A stretch of DNA of 64,000 nucleotides from CBDBBY01 sp965203215 (GTDB lineage Bacteria > Pseudomonadota > Alphaproteobacteria > Rhodobacterales > Rhodobacteraceae): NCBI GenBank assembly GCA_965203215.1, contig CBDBBY010000001.1, positions 2,790,001-2,854,000 on the forward strand, read 5' to 3'. The position numbers and the translations under genes were made by a program. The notes under the pieces are model-generated. The model saw only the letters and a list, made by a program, of their open reading frames with translations, ran no database searches and was not told the origin of the DNA. Positions 34,019-41,951 of this stretch are shown here, piece by piece. Numbering within the stretch: the stretch's first letter is position 1; every line of letters begins with the position of its first letter.

Positions 34019-34628
34019 AATCGACGAAAGCGACGTCTATGCGAAAAAACTTGCGCTCGTTCAAACGGCCCGCCGGTGCTTCAAGCAGAAACTTCAGACC
34101 AATGCCGGAGGCAATCTCTCAGTGAAACTTGCCGGCGGAGCGGCAATCGTGATCAAGCCGAGCGGCGTCGGATTCAACGAATGCACAGCCGAAAACCTTT
34201 TGGTGTACGATCTCGAGCGCAACCGCCTGGCCGGCCACGGGCGGCCTTCGAAGGATCTGGATTTCCATTGCGCATTGTACTACGAGCGTCCGGACATCGG
34301 CGCGATAGTCCATGTGCATTCACCTTGGGCGACCGGATTTGCATCGTCGGGTCAAGAAATCCCATGCCTCACGGTTCAATCTATCGAGAAGGTCGGCCGG
34401 ATTCCCCTCATTCCGCTTTCGGCGAACGGCGGGCCGCAAGGTCCCGCTGAGATCGCGCCAGCGATGGCGGACCGCTCCATCAATGCCGCGGTGCTCGCCA
34501 ATCACGGCACGATCGGCCTCGGCCGAACGTTGATGCAGGCGCAATATGTCGCCGAGCTAATCGAAGAAACCGCGCACATCGCTTTCGTGAGAGATGCGTT
34601 GAAATTCTTGGGCGATCAACCGGAATAA
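34005..34628 (+). CDS. Class II aldolase/adducin family protein (207 aa), FucA-like
   Basis: ATG 34005 has ACGGAGGA seven to ten bases upstream and lies within the end of the Tm-1-like gene. Blocks: TNAGGNLSVKLAGGAAIVIK, KPSGVGFNE, GRPSKDLDFHCALYYERPDI, IVHVHSPWATGFA (metal His pair) and VLANHGTIGLGRTL (third His). Where L-fuculose-1-phosphate aldolase has the catalytic glutamate in PSSE, this protein reads PSKD, a conservative Glu to Asp change. Last gene of the plus-strand operon; it probably carries out a C-C cleavage or related step in the same pathway as the minus-strand genes. Confidence 0.87.
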   Translation: MSMAEIDESDVYAKKLALVQTARRCFKQKLQTNAGGNLSVKLAGGAAIVIKPSGVGFNECTAENLLVYDLERNRLAGHGRPSKDLDFHCALYYERPDIGAIVHVHSPWATGFASSGQEIPCLTVQSIEKVGRIPLIPLSANGGPQGPAEIAPAMADRSINAAVLANHGTIGLGRTLMQAQYVAELIEETAHIAFVRDALKFLGDQPE

Positions 34629-34735
34629 TCTTGCCCATGCAAATTGAAGTATTGCCGGCCAACACCCGGCGATACATTGAGGTTCTTTGTAAACATTCTT
34701 TCCAGCACCGACCGGGTTCAGTTGCGTTGTTCCAA

Positions 34736-35491
34736 TTACCAGCCTTGCGGTTTCGATATTGTGTCCGTTAGGGGATCGCGAAACTGTGCCCTACTAAGGT
34801 GCCTATCACGAATGTAGCGCACGTTGCTTGCCGCATTGCGCAATTCCGATGCAACCTTGTGAGTCGGACATAGAATGTACATCTTTTTTCCCTGCCCTTT
34901 CACCATGTCAATCGGCGTTACAAGATCGGTGTCGTTCGAGATTACGGCCGCTACTTCAAACACACGATTCCTTGCGTCGTTCAGGAGATGGGCAGCAAGA
35001 TTTACATCGGAACCTTTTTCAACCATGGTTCGCACCTCGGCGAATACGCCGTTTGCTGCAGAGTCGGGTGGCCCGCGCCCACTTATATTTATAGATTGGA
35101 GATTGGTGCGTACAGGTAAAACTAGCCGCCGCTGCCCCGCAACCACGTGATCCCCTTCGGGAAATACCACCGGCGCCTGGCCTGCTGCGATTTGCCGACC
35201 GGCCACTGGAAGGTTGAGAAGCTGGCCACGCTTAGTGTCAGGTCTGAATCTTCCGTAATGGACTACGACCTCCGGCAACTCCTCAAGCGCTTTGATATAG
35301 ACCCGTTGTCGCTTTGGTGCGTCACTGTCGAATTTCCCATTTACCTTGGCGGTGAAATACCGCAGCTTTGTCACTTCACATTGAGGCGGCAGCACTTGGC
35401 GTGCTAACTCAACAAGGTTCAACCACTTGTAATTTGTATTCCTGATTGCATGATAAAGGTTTAAACCATCGACATAGATTGCTGTCATCAT
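34736..35491 (-). CDS. NYN-domain (PIN-like) protein, putative RNase
   Basis: The start is ATG 35491 or the next codon (35488): MMTAIYVDGLNLYHAIRN. Acidic residues typical of NYN nucleases are present: YVDGLNLYH near the N-terminus, KGSDVNLAAHLLNDA in the middle and VISNDTDLVTPIDMVKGQGK near the C-terminus. A central section (APVVFPEGDHVVAGQRRLVL) is longer than in minimal NYN domains. Members are metal-dependent ribonucleases, sometimes toxin-like or phage-defence proteins. It lies in an AT-richer accessory patch with higBA. Confidence 0.8.
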   Translation of the reverse strand: MMTAIYVDGLNLYHAIRNTNYKWLNLVELARQVLPPQCEVTKLRYFTAKVNGKFDSDAPKRQRVYIKALEELPEVVVHYGRFRPDTKRGQLLNLPVAGRQIAAGQAPVVFPEGDHVVAGQRRLVLPVRTNLQSINISGRGPPDSAANGVFAEVRTMVEKGSDVNLAAHLLNDARNRVFEVAAVISNDTDLVTPIDMVKGQGKKMYILCPTHKVASELRNAASNVRYIRDRHLSRAQFRDPLTDTISKPQGW

Positions 35492-35516
35492 TTGAATGCA
35501 TTCCTCAATAAAGGAA

Positions 35517-35542
35517 ACGGCTGCTCGACGGAGCAGCCGTTG
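35517..35542 (-). terminator. Strong hairpin terminator downstream of the second higBA
   Basis: AACGGCTGCTC (35517-35527) is exactly complementary to GAGCAGCCGTT (35532-35542) around a GACG loop. On the minus strand it is followed by TTCCTTTATT, giving a plausible intrinsic terminator for the higBA operon and separating it from the NYN gene. Confidence 0.72.
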
Positions 35543-35796
35543 GGCTTGCAGCATGCTACAAGCGGGTCTGTGAAACCAACATAGTCCTAGTCGGGTCGAG
35601 ATGCTAGCGCCTCCGTACCCACCTGTTGTATATTTGCAATAACATCAGTGCGGAAATTGTTACGGCCGAACATCCCTCCAGCAGCGTACGAACCACGACC
35701 CCGGTTCAAGAATCCGTTCGACGCGCACAATGACGCTGCTGTTTGGAACAAGCTGCTCGTCAGTTCCGCCAATCCACTATGCCGAGCTGTAATATG

Positions 35797-36078
35797 TTAC
35801 GCGGCTTCGGATGCGCCAGTCACGCGAGAAGCTTGCCATTCATCGTAGGCAGCTTGCATCCTAAGCCAAAGACCCGGGCCGTTGCCGAATTGTTCTCCAA
35901 GACCAGCAGCAACTTCGCTGTTAACAGGCTTTCGCTCAAACAAAATATCTTGCAAATGCTGTGGCGATATACCCAAGTCTCGTGCTATCTCGGTTTCCGT
36001 CTTTTTCGTTGCAGGCAAAACGTATTCTCGCAGCAGTGTGCCGGGATGTGTTGGACAACGATTTGGATTTCGTGCCAT
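35797..36078 (-). CDS. higA: HigA-family antitoxin (second locus)
   Basis: ATG 36078 gives 93 residues starting MARNPNRCPTHPGTLLREYV. The helix-turn-helix is TETEIARDLGISPQHLQDIL and the C-terminal part VAAGLGEQFGNGPGLWLRMQ is typical for HigA/VapI. A TTG nine codons upstream would overlap higB and lacks support. The gene follows higB by 10 bp in the same direction. Unlike the copy at 6.6-7.1 kb, both toxin and antitoxin frames are intact. Confidence 0.88.
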   Translation of the reverse strand: MARNPNRCPTHPGTLLREYVLPATKKTETEIARDLGISPQHLQDILFERKPVNSEVAAGLGEQFGNGPGLWLRMQAAYDEWQASRVTGASEAA

Positions 36079-36088
36079 CTCATTACTC

Positions 36089-36364
36089 TTAGTGATAATC
36101 CTCAAGGTCTACGGCGTAGGCGTCACCACTATCAAACTCGAAAGTCACGCGCCAAGTTTTATTGACTGATGTTGTATATCGAATAGGCTTATGACCCCGA
36201 AAAATGTGGAAGTTGAATCCTTGCATATTCATATCTCCCGGCCGTACAGCTGTATCCAATGCATCCAACATTGTCAGTATTCGCGTGTGCAATCGCGCGT
36301 CGATATTTGACTTTCCGGTTTTCCATAGTGCTTTAAGCATCTTGTGTTTAAAAGGCTTGATCAT
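36089..36364 (-). CDS. higB: HigB-family mRNA interferase toxin (second locus)
   Basis: The 91-residue RelE/HigB fold starts MIKPFKHKMLKALWKTGKSN. It has RLHTRILTMLDALDTAVRPG and DMNMQGFNFHIFRGHKPIRY, and ends VNKTWRVTFEFDSGDAYAVD LEDYH, where WRVTFEF and the terminal DYH are the conserved active-site strand and tail. Ribosome-dependent mRNA cleavage is the family function. The toxin is first in the operon, as usual for higBA. Confidence 0.88.
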   Translation of the reverse strand: MIKPFKHKMLKALWKTGKSNIDARLHTRILTMLDALDTAVRPGDMNMQGFNFHIFRGHKPIRYTTSVNKTWRVTFEFDSGDAYAVDLEDYH

Positions 36365-36576
36365 TCTATCAATAATTCTATGAGTTCACTTCCTTCAATT
36401 ATATGATCTACAAGAGCGCAAGTCAAAATTCGCTACTGCGCATTATGTTGTTTATTTTCAACAAACTGTAGACGTTCTCGCCCAACGCATCATGAAGCGA
36501 CGCACGGCCAGCTGGCTCTCCAAGCTTTGTTCATATCCCTTAGCGAGACGTCGGCAACTCGACATTCAAACTAGGG

Positions 36577-36780
36577 TTGCTCCACGCTTCCACGACGTTG
36601 CAGCTTTGTGAATCCTTTAACATCCTTGGGTTTGGCGATGATTTCAGAAGCAAGCCCGATCTCCTCACGCTCGGACGCCAGCTTCATCAAAACTAGCGAT
36701 GGAAGATCAGTAACATGGCTGTGACACAAAAGTCGCCAGCCCATTTGATTGGCACAAACTGCGATGCAGCTTGCATCAGA
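36577..36780 (-). pseudogene. C-terminal remnant of an unidentified gene
   Basis: Between dapB and higB a minus-strand frame reads ASCIAVCANQMGWRLLCHSH, VTDLPSLVLMKLASEREEIG, LASEIIAKPKDVKGFTKLQR and ends RGSVEQP with a stop. The sequence has protein-like composition and continuous phase for about 65 codons but no start codon. It runs directly into the dapB 3' end, so it appears truncated at its 5' side. Family not recognised. The rest of 36365-36576 is AT-rich without features. Confidence 0.45.
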
Positions 36781-37585
36781 GTCCGAGAACGTCCTTCATG
36801 CTATATTCGCCCGGGGGACGGCCTAGCACCCATCGCGCAGCTTTCAGCGCGCCTTGGGCATAGATTGCCCGATCCGTAGCGATGTGCCTGAGCACCACTC
36901 GCTCACCCCCGCCTGCGAACACGACGTCGTGCTCTCCGACGATGTTTCCGCCCCGAATTGCTGAAAACCCGATCTTGCCGCGCGTCCGCGGACCGGTGAT
37001 TCCGTCCCGGCCGCGGTCGGAAGCGGTTTTCAAGCTGATGCCGCGCCCGGCCGCGGCCGCCTCGCCGAGCATCAAGGCAGTTCCGGAAGGAGCATCGACC
37101 TTGTGGCGGTGGTGCGCCTCGACGACCTCTATATCGAAATCGTCGTCCAGCGCTCCGGCAACGGACTGCGTGATGAGAGTCATCAGGTTTATGCCGAGGC
37201 TCATATTGCCGGCTCGGACGATCGCCGTTTTCCGCGCCGCAGCGCCGATTGTTGATAAGTCATCGTCGGACAGACCCGTCGTGCCAATAACGACCGCGCA
37301 TCCTAGTTCCGCCGCTGCAGCCGCGTTGCGCACGGTTGACTCGGGCGACGTGAAGTCGATCAGCACATCGGCATCCTTGAACGCTTCGGTCGGATCGTCG
37401 CGCACGATGACGCCGACGGCAGGACCTCCCATGCAGATGCCGAGATCTTGCCCGTTCCATTCATGGCCGGCCCTCTCCGTAGCGCCGGACACCATCCCGT
37501 GGCCGCTCGCATCAATGGTCTTGACGAGCATCTGTCCCATGCGACCCGCGACGCCGGAAACCGCCAATTTCATTTTGAAATTCAT
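36776..37585 (-). CDS. dapB: 4-hydroxy-tetrahydrodipicolinate reductase
   Basis: The 269-residue protein has the NAD(P)-binding AVSGVAGRMGQMLVKTI, DFTSPESTVRNAAAA, IGTTGLSDDDL, the catalytic EAHHRHKVDAPSGTALMLGE motif and GEHDVVFAGGGERVVLRH. It reduces the cyclised aspartate-semialdehyde/pyruvate adduct in lysine and diaminopimelate synthesis. ATG 37585 is preceded by AAGG; a second ATG at 37573 is closer to the typical MKLAVSG start. Divergent from rbfA. Confidence 0.96.
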   Translation of the reverse strand: MNFKMKLAVSGVAGRMGQMLVKTIDASGHGMVSGATERAGHEWNGQDLGICMGGPAVGVIVRDDPTEAFKDADVLIDFTSPESTVRNAAAAAELGCAVVIGTTGLSDDDLSTIGAAARKTAIVRAGNMSLGINLMTLITQSVAGALDDDFDIEVVEAHHRHKVDAPSGTALMLGEAAAAGRGISLKTASDRGRDGITGPRTRGKIGFSAIRGGNIVGEHDVVFAGGGERVVLRHIATDRAIYAQGALKAARWVLGRPPGEYSMKDVLGL

Positions 37586-37698
37586 TCAAATTATCCTTGA
37601 TCAGCCCGCTTGATGGGATATCCGTCGGCATGGTCATTTGCAAATTCGCGGCGGTTCTTTATGGATTCGCCGGAGCGACAATCAAACAGGAGGCGGCT

Positions 37699-38112
37699 AT
37701 GGCGAAGTGGACCAATCCGGCGAAGGGAATTTCCTATCGCCATCTGCGCGTATCCGAAATGCTCCGGCGAACGCTGGCGGATCTCCTCGCGGAGGGCTAT
37801 CCCTTCGAAACCGATGTGCCGAGCGTCTCCATCACCGTCAGCGAAGTCAGGCTGACCTCCGACCTGAAGCAAGCCAAGGTGTACGTCCTGCCGCTCGGAG
37901 GAATCCGCGCCGACGAGACCGTCGCTGCGCTGAATCAGGAGCGCTCCGAAATCAGACGGCTGATGAACCGCAGAGTCCATTTGAAATACTCGCCGTCGCT
38001 GCACTTCGTGCTTGACACGACGTTCGACCGCGTTGACGAAGTCCGTCGCTTGCTCAAGTCCGAGGAGGTCCAGCGCGACATCGGCGAGCAAACTGTCGCG
38101 GCGCAAACCTGA
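37699..38112 (+). CDS. rbfA: Ribosome-binding factor A
   Basis: ATG 37699 follows CAGGAGGC. The 137-residue KH-type protein contains SYRHLRVSEMLRRTLADLLA, SVSITVSEVRLTSDLKQAKV YVLPLGG and LHFVLDTTFDRVDEV, all conserved in RbfA. It binds 30S precursors near the 5' end of 16S rRNA during cold-sensitive maturation. It is followed after one base by truB, the standard pair. Confidence 0.95.
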   Translation: MAKWTNPAKGISYRHLRVSEMLRRTLADLLAEGYPFETDVPSVSITVSEVRLTSDLKQAKVYVLPLGGIRADETVAALNQERSEIRRLMNRRVHLKYSPSLHFVLDTTFDRVDEVRRLLKSEEVQRDIGEQTVAAQT

Positions 38113-38113
38113 A

Positions 38114-39070
38114 ATGTCCAGGCGCTCGCGTCGGGGACGCGACATTTCCGGCTGGCTCCCGGTTGACAAGCCGGCCGGCAGAACGTCGTTCGAATTGGTC
38201 CAAGAGGCCAAAACGGCGCTTTCGGCGCAAAAGGCCGGGCATGCCGGGACGCTGGACCGGCCTGCGACCGGAGTCTTGGCGATCGCATTCGGCGACGCGA
38301 CCAAGACCATTTCTTTCATCACCGACCTTCCGAAGACTTATTTGTTCACCGTGACGTTCGGGCAAGCCACTGAAACCGACGACGCGCAGGGCGAAGTCAT
38401 CGCAAGCTCGGAAAAGCGGCCGACCGACGAAGAGATCTTGGATGCGATGGAAGCGTTCCGAGGGGACATCCTTCAAGTTCCGCCGCAATACTCCGCCGTG
38501 AAGGTCGACGGCACCCGAGCCTACAAGCGTGCTCTGGAAGGAGACCGGATGGATCTGGAGCCAAGGCCGCTCATGGTTCATTCCTTCCGTTTGATCGAAA
38601 GGGCATCCGCCGATCACTGCACGTTCGAGTTCATTTGCGGAAAGGGAGGATACGTGCGTTCGATCGCTAGGGATATTGGCGAAGCCCTCGGCTGCTACGG
38701 ACATGTGCAGCAGTTGCGCCGAACCCAATCGGGTCCGTTCGAGGAAGAGAATTGCGTCTCGTTGGAAACGCTTCGCGCCTTAGGCGGAACGGACGAAGCG
38801 CAGGAGTTGGTTTGGCCGCTGGAGACCGGACTGAAAAGCCTGCCCGAATTGACATGCAGCATGGAAGGCGCGGCGCTGCTGCGGATGGGGAACGAGGCTC
38901 CGGTCGCGGGCGAAACGCCGGAATTCGGCGAAACCGCTTGGGCATCTTTTCGTGGACGAGCCGTTGCGATCGGAACCTATGAAGGCGGGCATCTGAAACC
39001 GTCCAAAGTGTTCAAATCCGCGAAGCGGACGTCTTCCATGCGCTCCGAGTTCAATTTCACGCCTCAATGA
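38114..39070 (+). CDS. truB: tRNA pseudouridine(55) synthase
   Basis: ATG 38114 gives MSRRSRRGRDISGWLPVDKP and 318 residues. Motifs: GWLPVDKPAGRTSFELVQ, HAGTLDRPATGVLAIAFG (catalytic Asp in GTLD), QVPPQYSAVKVDGTRAYKRA, GGYVRSIARDIGEALG. It makes pseudouridine 55 in the T loop of tRNAs. The last bases overlap the next ATG (39067), so DUF1643 is translationally coupled to it. Confidence 0.96.
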   Translation: MSRRSRRGRDISGWLPVDKPAGRTSFELVQEAKTALSAQKAGHAGTLDRPATGVLAIAFGDATKTISFITDLPKTYLFTVTFGQATETDDAQGEVIASSEKRPTDEEILDAMEAFRGDILQVPPQYSAVKVDGTRAYKRALEGDRMDLEPRPLMVHSFRLIERASADHCTFEFICGKGGYVRSIARDIGEALGCYGHVQQLRRTQSGPFEEENCVSLETLRALGGTDEAQELVWPLETGLKSLPELTCSMEGAALLRMGNEAPVAGETPEFGETAWASFRGRAVAIGTYEGGHLKPSKVFKSAKRTSSMRSEFNFTPQ

Positions 39071-39600
39071 GCACTTTGTCGGTCCACAAAACATTCGAGA
39101 GCAGCAGCTCTGTCAGCGAAGCCGAGTATTCAATTTGCGGTCTGTATCGATTCCGCCTGACCCGAACATGGAATCGAACCGGACGGCACGCGTTGTTCAT
39201 CATGCTGAATCCGTCCACTGCGACCGAAATCAAAAACGACCCGTCGGTCGAACGCTGCGAGCGCCGGGCGCGCGCGCTTGAATTCGGCAGCTTCACGGTC
39301 TGCAACCTGTTCGCATACAGGAGCACGAATCCGAAAAAATTGAAGGAAGTCGGGGACCCGAACGGCATCGGAAACGACGAAGCCATAAAGTCCTCATGCA
39401 ACACCGCGGACGTCATCGTTTGCGCTTGGGGCAATCACGGCGCGCATCTGAACCGCGGAAAATTCGTCGAATCGATGCTTCGCGACAACGGGTGCGACCT
39501 CCACCACCTCGGGATCACGGCTCGAGGGTTCCCGAAACACCCGCTTTATGTCAGCTATTCAGTCAAGCCAGCCGTTTGGGAGCGCTGCGATGCTCCCTGA
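39067..39600 (+). CDS. DUF1643 domain-containing protein
   Basis: The 177-residue protein shows the DUF1643 pattern: RHALFIMLNPSTATEIKNDP, VERCERRARALEFGSFTVCN LFAYRSTNP, DVIVCAWGNHG and HHLGITARGFPKHPLYVSY. It is a common uncharacterised family whose members occur both next to housekeeping genes and on phage-like elements. The ATG overlaps the truB stop by four bases (ATGA), an unusual coupling that suggests coexpression with tRNA/ribosome genes. Confidence 0.88.
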   Translation: MSTLSVHKTFESSSSVSEAEYSICGLYRFRLTRTWNRTGRHALFIMLNPSTATEIKNDPSVERCERRARALEFGSFTVCNLFAYRSTNPKKLKEVGDPNGIGNDEAIKSSCNTADVIVCAWGNHGAHLNRGKFVESMLRDNGCDLHHLGITARGFPKHPLYVSYSVKPAVWERCDAP

Positions 39601-39636
39601 ATGCGCCGCATGCTCCACAATGGATGAGTTGATTCC

Positions 39637-40536
39637 ATGAGCGGATTGCCCGGATTCGAGAAATCGTTCGTTGAAGCGAACGGAATAAAGATCGCCATCC
39701 ATGCCGGAGGAAGCGGTCCTTGTCTGGTCCTGTTGCACGGCTTCCCGCAAAACCACATGTGCTGGAGCAAAATCGCTCCCGAACTCTCGCGCGGCTATCG
39801 CTGCATCGTTCCTGATCTTCGCGGGTACGGGGAAAGCGACGCGCCGAAGGATATTGCCCCGTACCGCGGATATTCAAAGCGGAACATGGCGGCTGACATT
39901 GCAGGGCTGCTGGACGCCCTTGGCGTCGAAAAGGCTTCAATCGTCGGCCATGACCGGGGCGCGCGGGTTGCCTATAGATTGGCGCTGGACTTTCCGGATC
40001 GGGTCGACCGCATCGCAATTTTGGAAATCGTTCCGACGGGCGAGCTTTGGCGGCGTTGGAACGCGGAGCTTGCCTACAACGCATACCATTGGACGTTCCT
40101 CGCTCAGCCCGCTCCGCTTCCGGAGCGGATGATCTCCTCCGATCCGGTTTCCTTCATCGACTGGACGCTCGCAAGCTGGACTTTGTCGAAATCATTGAAG
40201 CCGTTTCCGCAAGCGGCGCTCGACTCCTACCGCCGCCAAGCGGAGGATCCCGACCGGATCGCGGCAATGTGCTGCGACTACAGAGCCGGAGCCGGGATCG
40301 ACCGAGAAATCGACGAGGCGGACAGAAAAGCGGGCCGCAAGATCGCCGCTCCCTTGCATTTCATTTGGAGCGAGTCGGGATTTCCCGCGCAGGCCGGCGA
40401 CCCGATGGGAATTTGGCGCCCGATGTGCGAACGACTGACCGGAGAATCGATTCCCGGATGCGGGCACTTCGTTATGGAGGAAAACCCGCATGAACTGCTT
40501 CCCAAAATCACAAAATTTCTGGATCTGGCGCGCTGA
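39637..40536 (+). CDS. Alpha/beta hydrolase, haloacetate-dehalogenase-like
   Basis: The 299-residue protein has the oxyanion region LVLLHGFPQNHMCWSKIAPE and a nucleophile elbow in which aspartate replaces serine: SIVGHDRGARVAYRLALDFP. The acid-base histidine is in IPGCGHFVMEENPHEL. The GHDRG elbow and WHFTF-like cap (YHWTFLAQPAPLPERMI) are those of fluoroacetate/haloacetate dehalogenases, although epoxide hydrolases share the Asp. Cytosolic, no signal peptide. Confidence 0.85.
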   Translation: MSGLPGFEKSFVEANGIKIAIHAGGSGPCLVLLHGFPQNHMCWSKIAPELSRGYRCIVPDLRGYGESDAPKDIAPYRGYSKRNMAADIAGLLDALGVEKASIVGHDRGARVAYRLALDFPDRVDRIAILEIVPTGELWRRWNAELAYNAYHWTFLAQPAPLPERMISSDPVSFIDWTLASWTLSKSLKPFPQAALDSYRRQAEDPDRIAAMCCDYRAGAGIDREIDEADRKAGRKIAAPLHFIWSESGFPAQAGDPMGIWRPMCERLTGESIPGCGHFVMEENPHELLPKITKFLDLAR

Positions 40537-40558
40537 ATGGAACGTCCATGGGATCGTT

Positions 40559-40576
40559 GCGCCGCGTCCGCGGCGC
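40559..40576. terminator. Possible bidirectional terminator hairpin
   Basis: GCGCCGC (40559-40565) pairs with GCGGCGC (40570-40576) around GTCC, between the convergent hydrolase and ATC-hydrolase genes. No T-tract is visible, so support is modest. Confidence 0.35.
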
Positions 40577-40664
40577 GAATTCGTTCGGCCGGACCGCAAC
40601 GAACTCGGCAATGGCCGAGTGTCGGCATTGCCGGGCAACCAGCACCTCCACTGTCGCTCAAATT

Positions 40665-41186
40665 TCAGGTCTTGTGATCGGAATTATCCGTGCCGGATCG
40701 CCCCGGGAACTGATAGCGGAAGGTGCAACAGTCATCGCCCGCCATGATGGTCTTGTCGCGACGAAGGCTCGCGTCCGGATTGAATCCCTCGATCAAGGAA
40801 TAATCGCGGTTGCATGACAGCATCGCGCCGAATTCCTTGATTCCGAGCGCCGCGTAGAGTTCCGCGTACTTGCACCTTTTCACGTCGAAATCCAATCGCG
40901 TGTCGGACTGATCAAGAATTTCGATCTCCATCGCCCCGTCCTTCATCCAGAACTGAAGCGTCTCAAGGAAAGAGCCCAAGGAATTCCCGAATTCCGCAGA
41001 AAGGGCTGCCCCCTGTTCGCGAGCAAGGCTGACGATGGTTTCCGATACGACTTTCTCCACGCGCTCCCTGCCGAATTCGTCCGCCAGCGCATTCATGAGA
41101 GGAGCAAGGATGCGCGCTTCGGCTTCCCGCCGGGTGAGCACGCCAATTTTCCGGTTCAGATCGTCCTGCAGATTTGTTTCGGCCAT
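40665..41186 (-). CDS. L-2-amino-thiazoline-4-carboxylic acid hydrolase family protein
   Basis: ATG 41186 with GGAGGGA just upstream gives 173 residues. Features: LMNALADEFGRERVEKVVSE, ARILAPLM, DFDVKRCKYAELYAALGIKE and LSCNRDYSLIEGFNPDASLR, then DDCCTFRYQF. The cysteine and metal-ligand pattern (KRCKYAELY, LSCNRD, CCTFRY) is that of the ATC hydrolase family, which otherwise acts in cysteine-analogue or unknown catabolism. Most members are uncharacterised. Confidence 0.82.
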   Translation of the reverse strand: MAETNLQDDLNRKIGVLTRREAEARILAPLMNALADEFGRERVEKVVSETIVSLAREQGAALSAEFGNSLGSFLETLQFWMKDGAMEIEILDQSDTRLDFDVKRCKYAELYAALGIKEFGAMLSCNRDYSLIEGFNPDASLRRDKTIMAGDDCCTFRYQFPGRSGTDNSDHKT

Positions 41187-41294
41187 GCCTTCCCTCCGAT
41201 AGCTGATCACTCGGCCACCATATCCGCGCTTGGCCGCGCCAAGCAATCAAATGGAGAGGCTGTCGCTCGAATCCCGGCAACGAGTCATTCGAAT

Positions 41295-41951
41295 TCAGAA
41301 CGGGCACGGCGAGGTGAATGCAATCCGTTCGCCGTCTTCAGGATGAAAGAACCGCAATGTCTCCGCGTGCAGCTGGAGCCGGCCGACAGCAATGGCGCCG
41401 CCATCGAAACCGTAAAGCGGGTCGCCGATGATCGGGTGGCCGATCGCCCGGGCGTGGATCCGCAACTGATGGCTTCGCCCCGTCTTGGGCATGAATTTCA
41501 GTCGGGTGGCATCCTGCTCGAAACTCAGCACCTCCCATTCCGTTTCGGCCGGCTTGCCCCGGTGGAAATCGACTTTCTGCAGCGGCCGATTGAACCAATC
41601 GGCGGCAAGAGGCAGCTCGATCCTCCCTGCCGGCGCCGCGACGCGCCCGTGCACCCTTGCATGGTAGATCTTCTTCACATGCCTTCGCTCGAATTGCAGC
41701 CCGATATGCCGCTGCGCCGCCCGGCGGCGCGCAAAAACCATGAGCCCCGACGTGCCGAGATCCAGCCTGTGGACCAGCAACGCCTCCTTGAATTCCGCTT
41801 GCACTCGGGCGAGCAGGCAATCCGCCAAATCCGGCGCTTTTCCCGGAACCGTCAGAAGTCCGTCGGGCTTGTTCACGATCAGGATCGAATCGTCCGCATG
41901 CAGGATCTCCAATGGCGCATCAGGAGGCCGGTAGTCGAGTTTGCCGATCAC
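41295..41951 (-). CDS. RluA-family pseudouridine synthase
   Basis: GTG 41951 overlaps the zapE stop (GTGA), giving 218 residues: VIGKLDYRPPDAPLEILHAD, LIVNKPDGLLTVPGKAP, HRLDLGTSGLMVFARRRAAQ (catalytic Asp), and MPKTGRSHQLRIHARAIGHP followed by DPLYG. There is no S4 domain. It modifies rRNA or tRNA uridines; the target cannot be assigned. The frame continues open well upstream, but that part is antisense-free overlap with zapE and is not used. Confidence 0.9.
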   Translation of the reverse strand: MIGKLDYRPPDAPLEILHADDSILIVNKPDGLLTVPGKAPDLADCLLARVQAEFKEALLVHRLDLGTSGLMVFARRRAAQRHIGLQFERRHVKKIYHARVHGRVAAPAGRIELPLAADWFNRPLQKVDFHRGKPAETEWEVLSFEQDATRLKFMPKTGRSHQLRIHARAIGHPIIGDPLYGFDGGAIAVGRLQLHAETLRFFHPEDGERIAFTSPCPF

